DNA from: Bacteroidales bacterium
GTDB lineage: Bacteria > Bacteroidota > Bacteroidia > Bacteroidales > Bacteroidaceae
DNA: 64,000 bases
NCBI GenBank assembly: GCA_015060905.1
Contig: SUXQ01000005.1
Coordinates: 11,670-75,669 of the forward strand
Reading direction: 5' to 3'
The translations under genes and the position numbers were made by a program. The notes beneath the pieces were generated by a model, which was not told the DNA's origin, searched no databases, and saw only the letters and a program-made list of their open reading frames with translations. The stretch's first letter is position 1. Every line of letters starts with the position of its first letter. Positions 55,738 to 64,000 of this stretch are shown here, piece after piece.

Positions 55738-56831
55738 AAAGAATTTTAATAATACAGGAGAGTTTGAATGTAGGTGGTGCCGAAACGTTGCTTACGAGTA
55801 TATTGCCCTATATTGATTCGTCGAAATATGAAATAAATTTGTTGGTGCTTCACAAGGGTGGTCCATTGAAGGGGTTATTGCCTTATAATGTGAAGGTGAA
55901 ATATTATTTTACCAATGCTCTTAAATATTATTTATGGAGAGCATTGCTCTCTGTTGGCATATTTCTGAATTATTACTCGATAAAGGATAAAGAGTTTGAT
56001 TCTATATTGTCTTTTTTAGAGGGGCCGTCGTGTGTCGTGCATTGGAATTTGCTGAAAGGTGGCAGACGCAATGTTACTTGGGTGCACACTGATTTTATGA
56101 AGAATCATTGGTCTTTTAAATATTTTTTTAACAGTAAGAATGAGGCTATGTTTTATTCAATGATGAACAAGATTGTGTTTGTCTCGCAGGCTGCCAAAAG
56201 TAACTTTAGAAAGGTTTACAGTGTTGATGACTCTGTGACAGAGGTGCTTACAAATGCTGTTGATAAAAATTCCATTGTAAAAAAGTCTAACTTGACAATA
56301 CTGAACAAAGGAAAATTTACAGTATGCAACGTGGGACGTCTCGATGTTGCAAAAAGACAGGAGCGCATTATTAATGTAGCAAGAAAAATTCTGGATAAAG
56401 GATACGATTTTGATTTTTGGATTGTAGGCTCGGGCAAGGAAGAGGCGAAACTAAAATCTTTGATAAAAAAGAATCGTGTGGAAAATAACGTATTTCTTCG
56501 AGGCTATCAGTCGAACCCCTATCCATATATAAAATACTCTGATGTTTTTATGCTGACCTCTGATTATGAGGGTTATCCGATGGTTCTTTGCGAAGCATTA
56601 TGCTTGGGAAAGCCTATTATTTCGACAAAGGTGACAGGGGCCGAGGAGATATTGGCTGATGGCGTTGGGGTACTGTGCGACAAGGACGAAGGGGTGCTTG
56701 CCGATGCTTTAATAGAATTATATGAAAATAATGATATTTTTTCAAGGATAAGTAAAAATGCGTTTATTGCTTCAAGAAAATTCTCTTTCGAAGCATATGT
56801 GGACAGGTTTATGGAGATTTTGTTAAAATGA
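55734..56831 (+). CDS. Glycosyltransferase family 4 (first)
   Basis: Adds a sugar to the lipid-linked repeat unit on the cytoplasmic side. The 365-residue GT-B protein starts with [16 protein letters not shown] and has [19 protein letters not shown] (about 198-216), [24 protein letters not shown] and E-A-L-C-L-G-K-P-I, the GT4 donor-binding block. The sugar is not predictable. Overlaps of 4 bases on both sides show tight coupling. Confidence 0.9.
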   Translation: MKRILIIQESLNVGGAETLLTSILPYIDSSKYEINLLVLHKGGPLKGLLPYNVKVKYYFTNALKYYLWRALLSVGIFLNYYSIKDKEFDSILSFLEGPSCVVHWNLLKGGRRNVTWVHTDFMKNHWSFKYFFNSKNEAMFYSMMNKIVFVSQAAKSNFRKVYSVDDSVTEVLTNAVDKNSIVKKSNLTILNKGKFTVCNVGRLDVAKRQERIINVARKILDKGYDFDFWIVGSGKEEAKLKSLIKKNRVENNVFLRGYQSNPYPYIKYSDVFMLTSDYEGYPMVLCEALCLGKPIISTKVTGAEEILADGVGVLCDKDEGVLADALIELYENNDIFSRISKNAFIASRKFSFEAYVDRFMEILLK

Positions 56832-57889
56832 TATATATAGTATATTTATTATATTCGTTTTTCATATTCAAGTTTGTAGATGCACGCAATAGACTCTCTT
56901 TTTTTATGGGTGCTGCTCTTGTGTCTGTTCCTTGGATTGTGATTATAGGTGGTCAATATAATGTTGGTGCCGATTACTTTCCCTACCTCTATTTTTTCAA
57001 CAATCCGACGACTGACGGTCGCTTTGAACCGATATTTGCATTTACTTCTGTTTTTTTGTATGATATTGGGGTTATCGGGCAATTTCAATTTTTCTTTTTT
57101 GCTTTTATAAATGCGCTGTGCTTTTTTGTTGCAGTGAGAAAATTGGAGATTTCTCGGGTGATGCTTTTTTTCTTTCTTTTCGTTACTGTTTCTACGTTGT
57201 TTAACAACCAGATGAACGGCATTAGGCAATGCGTTGCTACTTTTATTGTTTTTTTGGCATTTGTGGAATTTTACGATTCGAAAATTATAGCTGTTCTTCT
57301 TATTATTTGGGCAGCGGGCTTCCATTATTCGGCATTAGTGTGTTTACCATTTTTCTTTTTTAAAGAGATTGTGTTGTTTGCTACTAAAAGGCCGCGTCTG
57401 TTGTTGCTATTGACGTTGATTGTAACGTTGTTACCGTTAGGCGAAGTAGCCAATCGCTATATTTTTGCTTATTTACCCGACTTTATTAGGGAAGAAACTG
57501 CGTATAGTGCAATGTACGAAGGTAATGATTATGTTAATGAGCAGGTTGGATTGCAGTTTAAGCTGTCAAAATTATTGTTGTTGCCAATATACTACCTTTC
57601 GCTGGAGATTTTGGATAGGGATTATCTGAGTGATAAAGAGCGACTCTTTTTCCGATTCGGGATATTGGCATTTTCTTTACGTTGCATGCTGTTGATGAAT
57701 AACCTTGTAGGGCGTTTTTCGTATTATTTTTGGTTACCTTCTATTCTCCCTATATACTATTATATCAAATATTTGCTGGATAATAAATTGCAGCTTAAGG
57801 CTGTTGCGTGTCTGGCATATTCGTCCATAATTTATTTTATAAAAGTGATTATGGCTGTCAATGAGTATAAATACGAGTTTTTTGTTTAA
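56828..57889 (+). CDS. EpsG/Wzy-like polysaccharide polymerase
   Basis: A 353-residue inner-membrane protein with about 10 predicted membrane segments. GGQYNVGADYFPYLYFFNNP near 37-56 and NNQMNGIRQCVATFIVFLAF near 120-140 match the EpsG family, which polymerises repeat units in Wzy-type systems. Its position between glycosyltransferases fits. No other polymerase candidate is present in the locus. Confidence 0.85.
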   Translation: MIYIVYLLYSFFIFKFVDARNRLSFFMGAALVSVPWIVIIGGQYNVGADYFPYLYFFNNPTTDGRFEPIFAFTSVFLYDIGVIGQFQFFFFAFINALCFFVAVRKLEISRVMLFFFLFVTVSTLFNNQMNGIRQCVATFIVFLAFVEFYDSKIIAVLLIIWAAGFHYSALVCLPFFFFKEIVLFATKRPRLLLLLTLIVTLLPLGEVANRYIFAYLPDFIREETAYSAMYEGNDYVNEQVGLQFKLSKLLLLPIYYLSLEILDRDYLSDKERLFFRFGILAFSLRCMLLMNNLVGRFSYYFWLPSILPIYYYIKYLLDNKLQLKAVACLAYSSIIYFIKVIMAVNEYKYEFFV

Positions 57890-57899
57890 TTTTTTTATT

Positions 57900-58874
57900 A
57901 TGTTGGTTAGTTTTATTGTTCCTGTCTATAATGTTGAGAGTTATATTCATCAGTGTGTCGAGTCGATAGTGAAACAAACGTACAAAAATATAGAAATAAT
58001 ATTGGTCGATGATGGTTCGCCCGACAATTCGCCTGAAATTTGTGATAAATTGGCAGTGAAAGATTCTCGAATAAAAGTCTTACATAAACTGAACGGCGGC
58101 CTTTCCGATGCACGTAATGCAGGCTTGAAAATTGCAACAGGTGAATATATTGTATTTATCGATGGCGACGATTTTTGGGTCGATGAAAAGCAATTAGCGG
58201 CATTAATGGTTGTTGTAAAAGAAAATGCCGACTGTGATTTTATTGGTTTTAATTGTTCCTATTATTATTCTCAGAGCGATACGTACAAGCCTTGGGTCAA
58301 ATATTGCGTCGATAATATTGAAGATAAAAACAAAATTATACAAAATCTAATATCATCGGGAACATTTCCGATGAGCGCGTGTTTAAAGATTATCAGACGC
58401 AACTTTCTGGTAAATAATAATCTAACATTCAAGGTCGGCCAACTTTCTGAGGACATTCCTTGGTTTATTAATTTATTGGACAGAGCGAAAAAATGCAAGT
58501 TTATCAATCAATATATTTATGCGTATCGTCAGAATGTGGCTGGTTCAATATCCGGAAGTTTCCCCGTAAAGCATTTCGATGATATTTTAAGTATAATAAA
58601 AAATGAAATACAGGCTATCGATTCATATAGTTTCAATGCTGATACAAAAAAAGCCATTTGCTCTTTTTTGGCGTATGAATTATGTATCCTGTTGTCAAGG
58701 ATTTACAGGCTCGATAAAAAAGTACGAAAAAAGAAGCGACAGGAACTGTTGCCTTATAAGTGGTTGCTTGATTATACTCATAATCCAAAAGTCAGGAAAG
58801 TGGCTGCATTGAACAGAATATTGGGTTTCCGCCTTACTGAATATTTTTTGAAAATATATGATCGTGGAAAGTAA
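57900..58874 (+). CDS. Glycosyltransferase family 2
   Basis: A 324-residue GT-A enzyme starting MLVSFIVPVYNVESYIHQ. It has EIILVDDGSPDNSPEICD (about 35-52) and the metal-binding DGDD motif near 90, then a C-terminal half typical of GT2. I chose ATG 57900 because the family begins directly with this strand; ATG 57861 would overlap the polymerase gene by 29 bases. The sugar is unknown. Confidence 0.9.
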   Translation: MLVSFIVPVYNVESYIHQCVESIVKQTYKNIEIILVDDGSPDNSPEICDKLAVKDSRIKVLHKLNGGLSDARNAGLKIATGEYIVFIDGDDFWVDEKQLAALMVVVKENADCDFIGFNCSYYYSQSDTYKPWVKYCVDNIEDKNKIIQNLISSGTFPMSACLKIIRRNFLVNNNLTFKVGQLSEDIPWFINLLDRAKKCKFINQYIYAYRQNVAGSISGSFPVKHFDDILSIIKNEIQAIDSYSFNADTKKAICSFLAYELCILLSRIYRLDKKVRKKKRQELLPYKWLLDYTHNPKVRKVAALNRILGFRLTEYFLKIYDRGK

Positions 58875-58973
58875 TCCCGTACTTTAGCTTGCCTGTCTGT
58901 AAAATCTGTATTCAAAAGTGTAAATATTGATGACTGTTTTTAGATGTTGATTTTTTATTAATTTATACTTTTT

Positions 58974-60098
58974 ATGAAGATTCTTTTTTGTGACAATGCA
59001 TTAACTTCACTGTTAAATTTCAGAAGTGATGTTATTTCCTATTTTTTGGAGTCGGGGTGCGAGGTTGTATTGGTTGCTCCCAAGATAGAAAAAAACAGAC
59101 AGATGGAGAAAATTGTCCCTGCCGGTTGCAAAGTTTATACAATAGAAATGGAACCTGCGAGTGTCAATCCTTTAAAGGATATTGCATATTTTGGCAGATT
59201 GCTGAAAATTTATCGTCGCGAATCGCCGGATATTGTGTTTCATTATACGATTAAGCCCAATATCTATGGAACTTTTGCAGCTCGTTTGTGTCGCTTTAAG
59301 ACTGTGGCAATGGTTGCAGGGTTGGGATATGTTTTTACGGGTAACAGTTTGTTGAACAAGATTAGTTGCCTTTTGTATAAGTCGATGCTATTGCTCTCAC
59401 ATAAAGTAATATCCTTGAACAGACGAAATTACAAACTGTTGCTTGATAGAAAATTTGCAAAGAAAAAGCAGATGATTCTTTTTAATGGTGGCGAAGGTGT
59501 GAACCTTGAACAGTATTCCTATAAGAAAAGCAGGTTCGATTCTGTAACTTTTTTGATGGTGGCGCGCATTCTTTATGATAAAGGATATAATGAATATGTC
59601 GAGGCTGCCAGAATTGTAAAAAACAAATATCCTGATACAAAATTCAAATTATTGGGCCCATTGGACGTTGTTTCCCCTATGGGCGTTCCGGAAGAGGTTG
59701 TCAATAAGGATGTTGCAAATGGGCTCATTGAGTATATGGGAATAACCAATAATGTTCAAGCTATCATGGAACATCCGAATGTTGTTTCTGTACTGCCGTC
59801 CTATCACGAGGGGCTGTCGCGCTCTTTGATGGAGGCGTGCGCAATGGGTAAGCCTATAATTACAACCAATATACCCGGGTGCCGTGAAACAGTGGATAAT
59901 GAGGTTAATGGTTTTTTGGTTGCCGTGAAAAAGGCTGATTCTTTGGCCGAGGCTATGATTAGATTTATAGAGCTTCCTAAGGAGAAAAAACTTGCTATGT
60001 CCAAGGCTAGTCACAAAAAGGCATTAAAAGAGTTTGATGTTAATAATGTATTAATTCAATATAGGGATATTGTCGATGAGCTATTAGAAAAAAGATGA
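58974..60098 (+). CDS. Glycosyltransferase family 4 (second)
   Basis: A 374-residue GT-B protein. It has FHYTIKPNIYGTFAARLCRF and MVAGLGYVFTGNSLL (about 82-101 and 105-120), a pattern seen in GalNAc or fucosamine transferases of O-antigen loci, and VSVLPSYHEGLSRSLMEACAMGKPII for the donor. The sugar assignment is uncertain. The 99 bases upstream hold no recognised signal. Confidence 0.9.
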   Translation: MKILFCDNALTSLLNFRSDVISYFLESGCEVVLVAPKIEKNRQMEKIVPAGCKVYTIEMEPASVNPLKDIAYFGRLLKIYRRESPDIVFHYTIKPNIYGTFAARLCRFKTVAMVAGLGYVFTGNSLLNKISCLLYKSMLLLSHKVISLNRRNYKLLLDRKFAKKKQMILFNGGEGVNLEQYSYKKSRFDSVTFLMVARILYDKGYNEYVEAARIVKNKYPDTKFKLLGPLDVVSPMGVPEEVVNKDVANGLIEYMGITNNVQAIMEHPNVVSVLPSYHEGLSRSLMEACAMGKPIITTNIPGCRETVDNEVNGFLVAVKKADSLAEAMIRFIELPKEKKLAMSKASHKKALKEFDVNNVLIQYRDIVDELLEKR

Positions 60099-60156
60099 TT
60101 TTATTCATATATATTTAATTTCTCATTGGAAAACTTGCTTATGGTCCCAATGCTTC

Positions 60157-60174
60157 GTATATTCGTATTACGAA
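60157..60174 (+). promoter_or_regulatory. Upstream motif shared by the two small-protein genes (copy 2)
   Basis: GTATATTCGTATTACGAA lies 29 bases before the ATG at 60204. It differs from copy 1 by one substitution and one inserted T. TATATTCG is one mismatch from TAnnTTTG, and a TTG lies 20 bases upstream. Confidence 0.45.
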
Positions 60175-60203
60175 AAAGTAATACAATTAAAGGAACGGAG
60201 TTT

Positions 60204-60386
60204 ATGGACGATTTTTTGAATGATGTTGATGGAAATTTAAGCAAAATGTCAGAAGGCGAAAAATTGTATGCTGAATCTTTGGCTCATTTGCTCGATAGGG
60301 ATACTGTTGATTATATTGAGTTTTTGGATGATAATGAGGCTGAGTTTGCTGTTGCAGCCGAGCCTTGTGCTATTTATGGTGATTGA
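60204..60386 (+). CDS. Small acidic protein, paralogue of the one at 54553
   Basis: A 60-residue acidic protein starting MDDFLNDVDGNL, with core MSEGEKLYAESLAHLLDRDT and ending AAEPCAIYGD. The block from MSEGEKLYAE to AHLLD is almost identical to the paralogue at 54553, while both ends diverge, except for a shared final Y-G-D. It contains a single Cys near the C-terminus where the paralogue has Gly. It precedes the WbuC gene by 43 bases. Function unknown. Confidence 0.75.
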   Translation: MDDFLNDVDGNLSKMSEGEKLYAESLAHLLDRDTVDYIEFLDDNEAEFAVAAEPCAIYGD

Positions 60387-60429
60387 ATGGATTTTATTTG
60401 GGAAAGGTACTTTATATTGTTGTTTAAGA

Positions 60430-60825
60430 ATGAAAGTAGATAAAAATGTGTTAGACGAATTAACTGCAAAGGCAAAGGCCAGCGAGCGGTTGAGAATGAA
60501 TTTTGACTTGCGTACGTCGCTGAACGATACTTCGCAGCGCATGCTTAATGCTCTTGAGCCGGGGACGGTTGTTCCTGTTCATCGTCATTGTACGACGGCC
60601 GAGACTGTAATAATTGTACGCGGAAGGGTTAAAGAGTTTCTTTACGATGAGCGTGGTAATCTTGCCGAAGAAATTCTTATGGAGGTTGGCGGCGATTGTC
60701 CGGTACTGCAGATTCCTGCCGGACAGTGGCACACGATAGAGTCTTTGGAGACGGGCACTGTGATTTTCGAGGCAAAGGATGGTGCATTTGCCCCTTTGAG
60801 AGAGGAGGACATTTTTAAAAGATAA
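60430..60825 (+). CDS. WbuC-family cupin metalloprotein
   Basis: A 131-residue single-domain cupin. The metal-binding pattern is VPVHRHCTTAETVIIVRGRV (about 46-65) with LQIPAGQWHTIESLE later; His, Glu and His ligands are visible. WbuC-type proteins occur in O-antigen and capsule loci, usually at the end, but their reaction is not established. ATG 60430 was chosen because the family normally starts with this helix. It is the last gene of the locus, ahead of a strong terminator. Confidence 0.85.
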   Translation: MKVDKNVLDELTAKAKASERLRMNFDLRTSLNDTSQRMLNALEPGTVVPVHRHCTTAETVIIVRGRVKEFLYDERGNLAEEILMEVGGDCPVLQIPAGQWHTIESLETGTVIFEAKDGAFAPLREEDIFKR

Positions 60826-60840
60826 AATACCCTGAACAGA

Positions 60841-60882
60841 TAAGCAAAGTTCCGTGCCTAATAAGGCACGGAACTTTGCTTA
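60841..60882. terminator. Bidirectional terminator between the polysaccharide locus and lysA
   Basis: TAAGCAAAGTTCCGTGCC (60841-60858) pairs perfectly with 60865-60882 (18-bp stem, loop TAATAA). It separates the convergent wbuC-like and lysA genes. Confidence 0.88.
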
Positions 60883-60891
60883 TAGAGGATA

Positions 60892-62052
60892 TTAAAGTTC
60901 AGTAGAGAAGTAGGCTTTTGGCAATTCCCGGCAATTGTAGCCGAATGCCATTGCCTCGCCATAAGCTCCGGCCGAGTGTATGGCTAAAATATCGCCACGT
61001 TTCATCACCGGAAGGCTGCGCTCTTTTGCAAAAACATCGGACGATTCGCATATTGGGCCTACAATGTCGTAAACATCTTGTTCGGTGCCATCGGCTGTAA
61101 GATTCTCAATCTCGTGGTACGCCTGATAGAGCGCAGGACGCACAAGGTCGTTCATTCCCGCGTCGATGATGGCAAATTGTTTGCATGTGCCTCGCTTGAT
61201 GTATGTAACGCGCGAAATCAGGCTGCCGCACTGCCCCACAAGACTGCGCCCAAGCTCGAAATGCACTTGTTGCCCCGAGCGACGTTTCAAGTTCGTGGCG
61301 TATGCGTCAAAATAGGCCGAAAAATCAGGAATGGGATTTTTTGCCGGTTGATGGTAGTCGATGCCTAAACCTCCGCCAACATTGATGTTGGGAAGCACAA
61401 GATTGAGGTTACTTTCGAGTGTATCCTGAATTTCGTTTATTCTGTCGCACAATGCTGCAAAGTCGTTCATTTCCAGAATTTGCGAGCCTATGTGAAAATG
61501 CAGTCCTATAAGCTCTACATTCTTCAGATTTTTGATGCTGCCAATAGTCTCTTCGAGCAATTCGTAGTTTATTCCGAACTTATTTTCGGCAAGCCCCGTG
61601 GTGATGTTTGCGTGCGTATGTGCAGCAACGCCGGGGTTTACTCTTATAGCTATGCGGGCTATTCTACTATATTCTGCTGCAAGCTCGTTGATAAGTTCAA
61701 CCTCGGGCAATGACTCTACGTTGAAGCAGAATATGTCTGCCGCAAGTGCAAGGCGCAACTCTTTCTCGGTTTTACCTACCCCTGCAAAGACTATCTTTTC
61801 GGGAGCGATTCCTGCGTCCAATGCAGCTTTCACTTCACCGCCACTGACGCAGTCGGCTCCAAGACCGGCCGCGCTTATTATTTGTAGCACTTTGGGGTTG
61901 AAGTTTGCTTTTATCGCGTAGTGAATGTGGTAGTCGTCGTGCTTAGCGGCCTCTTTGTTTGCACATTCGAGCGTCTCTTTCAACAGTTCTACGTTGTAAT
62001 AGTAGAAGGGTGTTTCTATATTGGCAAACTTATTTATAGGGAATGTACTCAT
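60892..62052 (-). CDS. lysA: Diaminopimelate decarboxylase
   Basis: PLP enzyme for the last step of lysine synthesis. The 386-residue product has HYAIKAN with the PLP Lys48, LHFHIGSQI near 180, GGGLGIDY and CESSDVFAKER with the active-site Cys near the end. Length is slightly short but complete. It follows lysC by 7 bases on the same strand, so the two steps are co-expressed. Confidence 0.95.
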   Translation of the reverse strand: MSTFPINKFANIETPFYYYNVELLKETLECANKEAAKHDDYHIHYAIKANFNPKVLQIISAAGLGADCVSGGEVKAALDAGIAPEKIVFAGVGKTEKELRLALAADIFCFNVESLPEVELINELAAEYSRIARIAIRVNPGVAAHTHANITTGLAENKFGINYELLEETIGSIKNLKNVELIGLHFHIGSQILEMNDFAALCDRINEIQDTLESNLNLVLPNINVGGGLGIDYHQPAKNPIPDFSAYFDAYATNLKRRSGQQVHFELGRSLVGQCGSLISRVTYIKRGTCKQFAIIDAGMNDLVRPALYQAYHEIENLTADGTEQDVYDIVGPICESSDVFAKERSLPVMKRGDILAIHSAGAYGEAMAFGYNCRELPKAYFSTEL

Positions 62053-62059
62053 CTGTCGG

Positions 62060-63376
62060 TTAGTTGAAAATATTTTTGCTCAGTGCGCGAAGGGCTTTCT
62101 CCTTGTCCTCCATGCGAATGAGGAATGAAATGTTGTAGTTGCTGCCGCCGTATGACACCATGCGTACAGGAATGTCTTTCATTGCTTCCATTGCGCGAGA
62201 CTCGAAGCCTGTATTTTCCCACGTAAGGTCGCCTACTACACAGATGATGCACATATCCTTGTCCACAGTTACTGTACCATATTTCTGTAATTCGTTGGTA
62301 ATTTCCTCCAGACGATTGGTGTTGTCGATTGACATTGAAACGCCTACCTCCGATGTACAAATCATGTCTATTGATGTTCGGTAACTTTCAAATATTTCAA
62401 ATACTTTGCGCAGGAATCCATAGGCAAGCAACATACGTCCCGACTTTATTCCTATTGCTGTGATGTTATCTTTTGCTGCAATGGCTTTTATTGTGCCAGG
62501 CTCTGTAAGGTTGTTGTCTATAAGTGTACCCTCGGCTGTGGGGTCCATAGTGTTGAGCAGGCGCACAGGTACGTTTGCCAACTTTGCGGGAAGAATACAT
62601 GTGGGGTGCAGAATCTTTGCGCCAAAGTAGGCAAGCTCGGCCGACTCTTCGAAGTGCAGGTGACGTACGGGACGTGTGCCGTCTACTATGCGCGGGTCGT
62701 TGTTGTGCATTCCGTCAATATCTGTCCATATTTGTATCTCCTCGGCCTGAAGGGCTGCGCCTATGAGAGTTGCTGTGTAGTCGCTGCCGCCGCGTTGCAG
62801 ATTGGCGATGCGACCTTCGTTGTTCATGCAGACGAAGCCTTGTGCGATGTATATTTTGCCATCTGTGCGGCTTTCAATCTGGGGCGTGAGTTTTTCTATA
62901 AGATACTCCATGTCCGGCTCTTCGTTGGCTTTCAGACGCATAAATTCGAGTGAGTTCAGCAACTTCACGTTTATGCCTTGCTCCTCCATATACAAAGCTA
63001 CCATATTTGTGGACATCATTTCGCCTTGAGCGATAATCTCTTTTTCGTTGTCTGCGGTTAAGGGTTGCGATGCGAGGCTGCGCAGATGGTTGTAAATTTC
63101 ATTTATCTTTTCGTTAGCGGCCTCGGCGTAGTTCTCTTTTGTGTATAGGTCTTTTATTGTTTGTCTGTACTTACTTTGCAGGTTTGTAATGTGTTCTACT
63201 GCGCCTGTGGGGTTGCCGTTACGCAGATAGTTGGTAAATTCTATAAGTGCGTTTGTGGTTCCGGACATTGCCGAGAGTACAACTACTTTTGTTTCTCCGT
63301 CGTTGATGAGCTTTACGACGCCCTGCATGCGGGTAGCCGAGCCTACGGATGTTCCTCCGAATTTTAATACTTTCAT
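62060..63376 (-). CDS. lysC: Aspartate kinase
   Basis: Phosphorylates aspartate at the start of the lysine, threonine and methionine pathways. The 438-residue product begins MKVLKFGGTSVGSATRM and has the FVCMNNEGRIANLQRGGSDYTATLIG block, then two ACT regions (about 300-438) that usually bind lysine as inhibitor. It is the monofunctional form, without a homoserine dehydrogenase domain. It lies 20 bases after ftsE. Confidence 0.94.
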   Translation of the reverse strand: MKVLKFGGTSVGSATRMQGVVKLINDGETKVVVLSAMSGTTNALIEFTNYLRNGNPTGAVEHITNLQSKYRQTIKDLYTKENYAEAANEKINEIYNHLRSLASQPLTADNEKEIIAQGEMMSTNMVALYMEEQGINVKLLNSLEFMRLKANEEPDMEYLIEKLTPQIESRTDGKIYIAQGFVCMNNEGRIANLQRGGSDYTATLIGAALQAEEIQIWTDIDGMHNNDPRIVDGTRPVRHLHFEESAELAYFGAKILHPTCILPAKLANVPVRLLNTMDPTAEGTLIDNNLTEPGTIKAIAAKDNITAIGIKSGRMLLAYGFLRKVFEIFESYRTSIDMICTSEVGVSMSIDNTNRLEEITNELQKYGTVTVDKDMCIICVVGDLTWENTGFESRAMEAMKDIPVRMVSYGGSNYNISFLIRMEDKEKALRALSKNIFN

Positions 63377-63396
63377 TGTGTGTATGTTTTTTATTG

Positions 63397-64000
63397 TTAT
63401 TCTGTTGGTTCTTGTGGCTGATTTTCTGTTTCGGCCGGATATGTTTTTTTATTTTCTATTATTTTTTTGTCTTTGCACAGGAATTCTCGGCCCGGAAAGG
63501 TTGTGAGCCATTGTTCATTGTGAGTTATCATCAGCACTGCTGTCTTTTCTTCTTTGCAGATGTTGTGCAATAGTTGCATGATGTTGTTGCCCGTCTCGTT
63601 GTCGAGGTTGCCTGTCGGTTCGTCGGCGAGTAGCAGTGTGGGGTGATTAAGAATGGCGCGTGCAATCACTATGCGCTGTTGTTCGCCACCCGATAGTTCG
63701 TGGGGCATTTTGTAACCTTTTTGTGGAAGGCCGACAAGGTCGAGTACCTCTTGAATGCGTTTTTCGCGCTCGTTTTTATTGTTCCATCCGGTACATTCGA
63801 GTACAAATTCCAGATTATCGTGCACTGTGCGGTCGGTGAGCAGTTGAAAATCTTGAAATACGATGCCCATGCGTTTGCGCAGTGACGGTAGTTTGCTGCG
63901 GCGCAATTCTTTCAATGAAAATTCGTCGAAAAGAATTGCTTTTCCACTGTTTATGTCTACTTCGCCATAGATGCTTTTCAGAAGTGTCGATTTTCCCGAC
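63397..64000 (-). CDS. ftsE: FtsE-like ABC transporter ATP-binding protein (5' end outside window)
   Basis: The last 200 codons of an ABC ATPase. The window edge cuts the gene just before the Walker A (SGKSTLLKSIYG is visible at the start). It has FQDFQLLTDRTVHDNLEFVL (Q-loop), the signature LSGGEQQRIVIARA and Walker B LLLADEPTGNLDNETG. The pattern fits FtsE, which with FtsX controls cell-wall hydrolases at division. MacB/LolD-type exporters are an alternative. ftsX is not visible. The extra C-terminal tail is polar (QPQEPTE end). Confidence 0.8.
   Translation of the reverse strand, partial: SGKSTLLKSIYGEVDINSGKAILFDEFSLKELRRSKLPSLRKRMGIVFQDFQLLTDRTVHDNLEFVLECTGWNNKNEREKRIQEVLDLVGLPQKGYKMPHELSGGEQQRIVIARAILNHPTLLLADEPTGNLDNETGNNIMQLLHNICKEEKTAVLMITHNEQWLTTFPGREFLCKDKKIIENKKTYPAETENQPQEPTE

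Noticed and set aside
1-64000. CRISPR arrays, insertion sequences, prophage and integrative-element genes
   Set aside because: No regularly spaced repeats, transposase, integrase, relaxase or phage structural genes were found on either strand.

Overview
The window is chromosomal DNA from a member of the Bacteroidales (Bacteroidota). The evidence is the gene families and their order: a glutamine synthetase III, a succinylornithine-type carbamoyltransferase, ribH and a TPR gene divergent from recF and a DUF721 gene, DUF3256 and DUF4924 genes, and LptE followed by a TPR protein and SecG. Several promoters also match the Bacteroidota -7 box TAnnTTTG. Genus and species cannot be told from the sequence alone. 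I saw no prophage, insertion sequence, CRISPR array or rRNA.

Layout. 1-1255 is a gene-free stretch with a 74-bp tandem repeat and a repeat island with palindromic, inverted ends. 1256-6041 (minus) runs permease, sigma-54 activator, lptE, TPR gene, secG. 6390-10769 is a tamB gene with no standard start codon, followed by argF'. 11829-14669 holds ribH and a TPR gene divergent from recF-DUF721. 14739-19577 is a plus-strand run: MFS nucleoside permease, bifunctional nuclease, rsmE, truA, DMT transporter, DUF3256. A decayed M60-type peptidase gene follows, then tRNA-Asn, an S41 protease, an unknown membrane protein, and an ECF sigma factor with a 59-residue partner gene. 24446-30725 (minus) is an apparent operon: lysE-like, DUF4924, prfC, tsaC, ClC channel, fmt. 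Then come glnN, and a plus-strand run of dcp, lipoprotein, dCMP deaminase and a second S41 protease, and a nitroreductase divergent from an FKBP isomerase.

39536-60825 is a complete Wzx/Wzy-type exopolysaccharide or capsule locus. It has a WecA-like initiating transferase, OPX export protein, Wzc-type tyrosine kinase with a tyrosine-rich tail, PHP-type phosphatase, UDP-glucose dehydrogenase, rmlACDB (dTDP-L-rhamnose), Wzx flippase, EpsG/Wzy polymerase, three glycosyltransferases, LicD and a WbuC cupin. Its most unusual part pairs a nucleotidyltransferase/PLP-enzyme fusion with an opine-dehydrogenase-like protein, with LicD nearby. Together these could build and attach an N-carboxyalkylated amino-alcohol phosphate to the glycan (inference). 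Two paralogous acidic proteins of about 60 residues, each behind a near-identical upstream motif, sit in the same locus and match no family I know.

60892-64000 (minus) holds lysA, lysC and the 3' part of ftsE, which runs off the window edge. The plus strand appears to change from A/C-rich to G/T-rich near 38.2 kb, regardless of gene direction.
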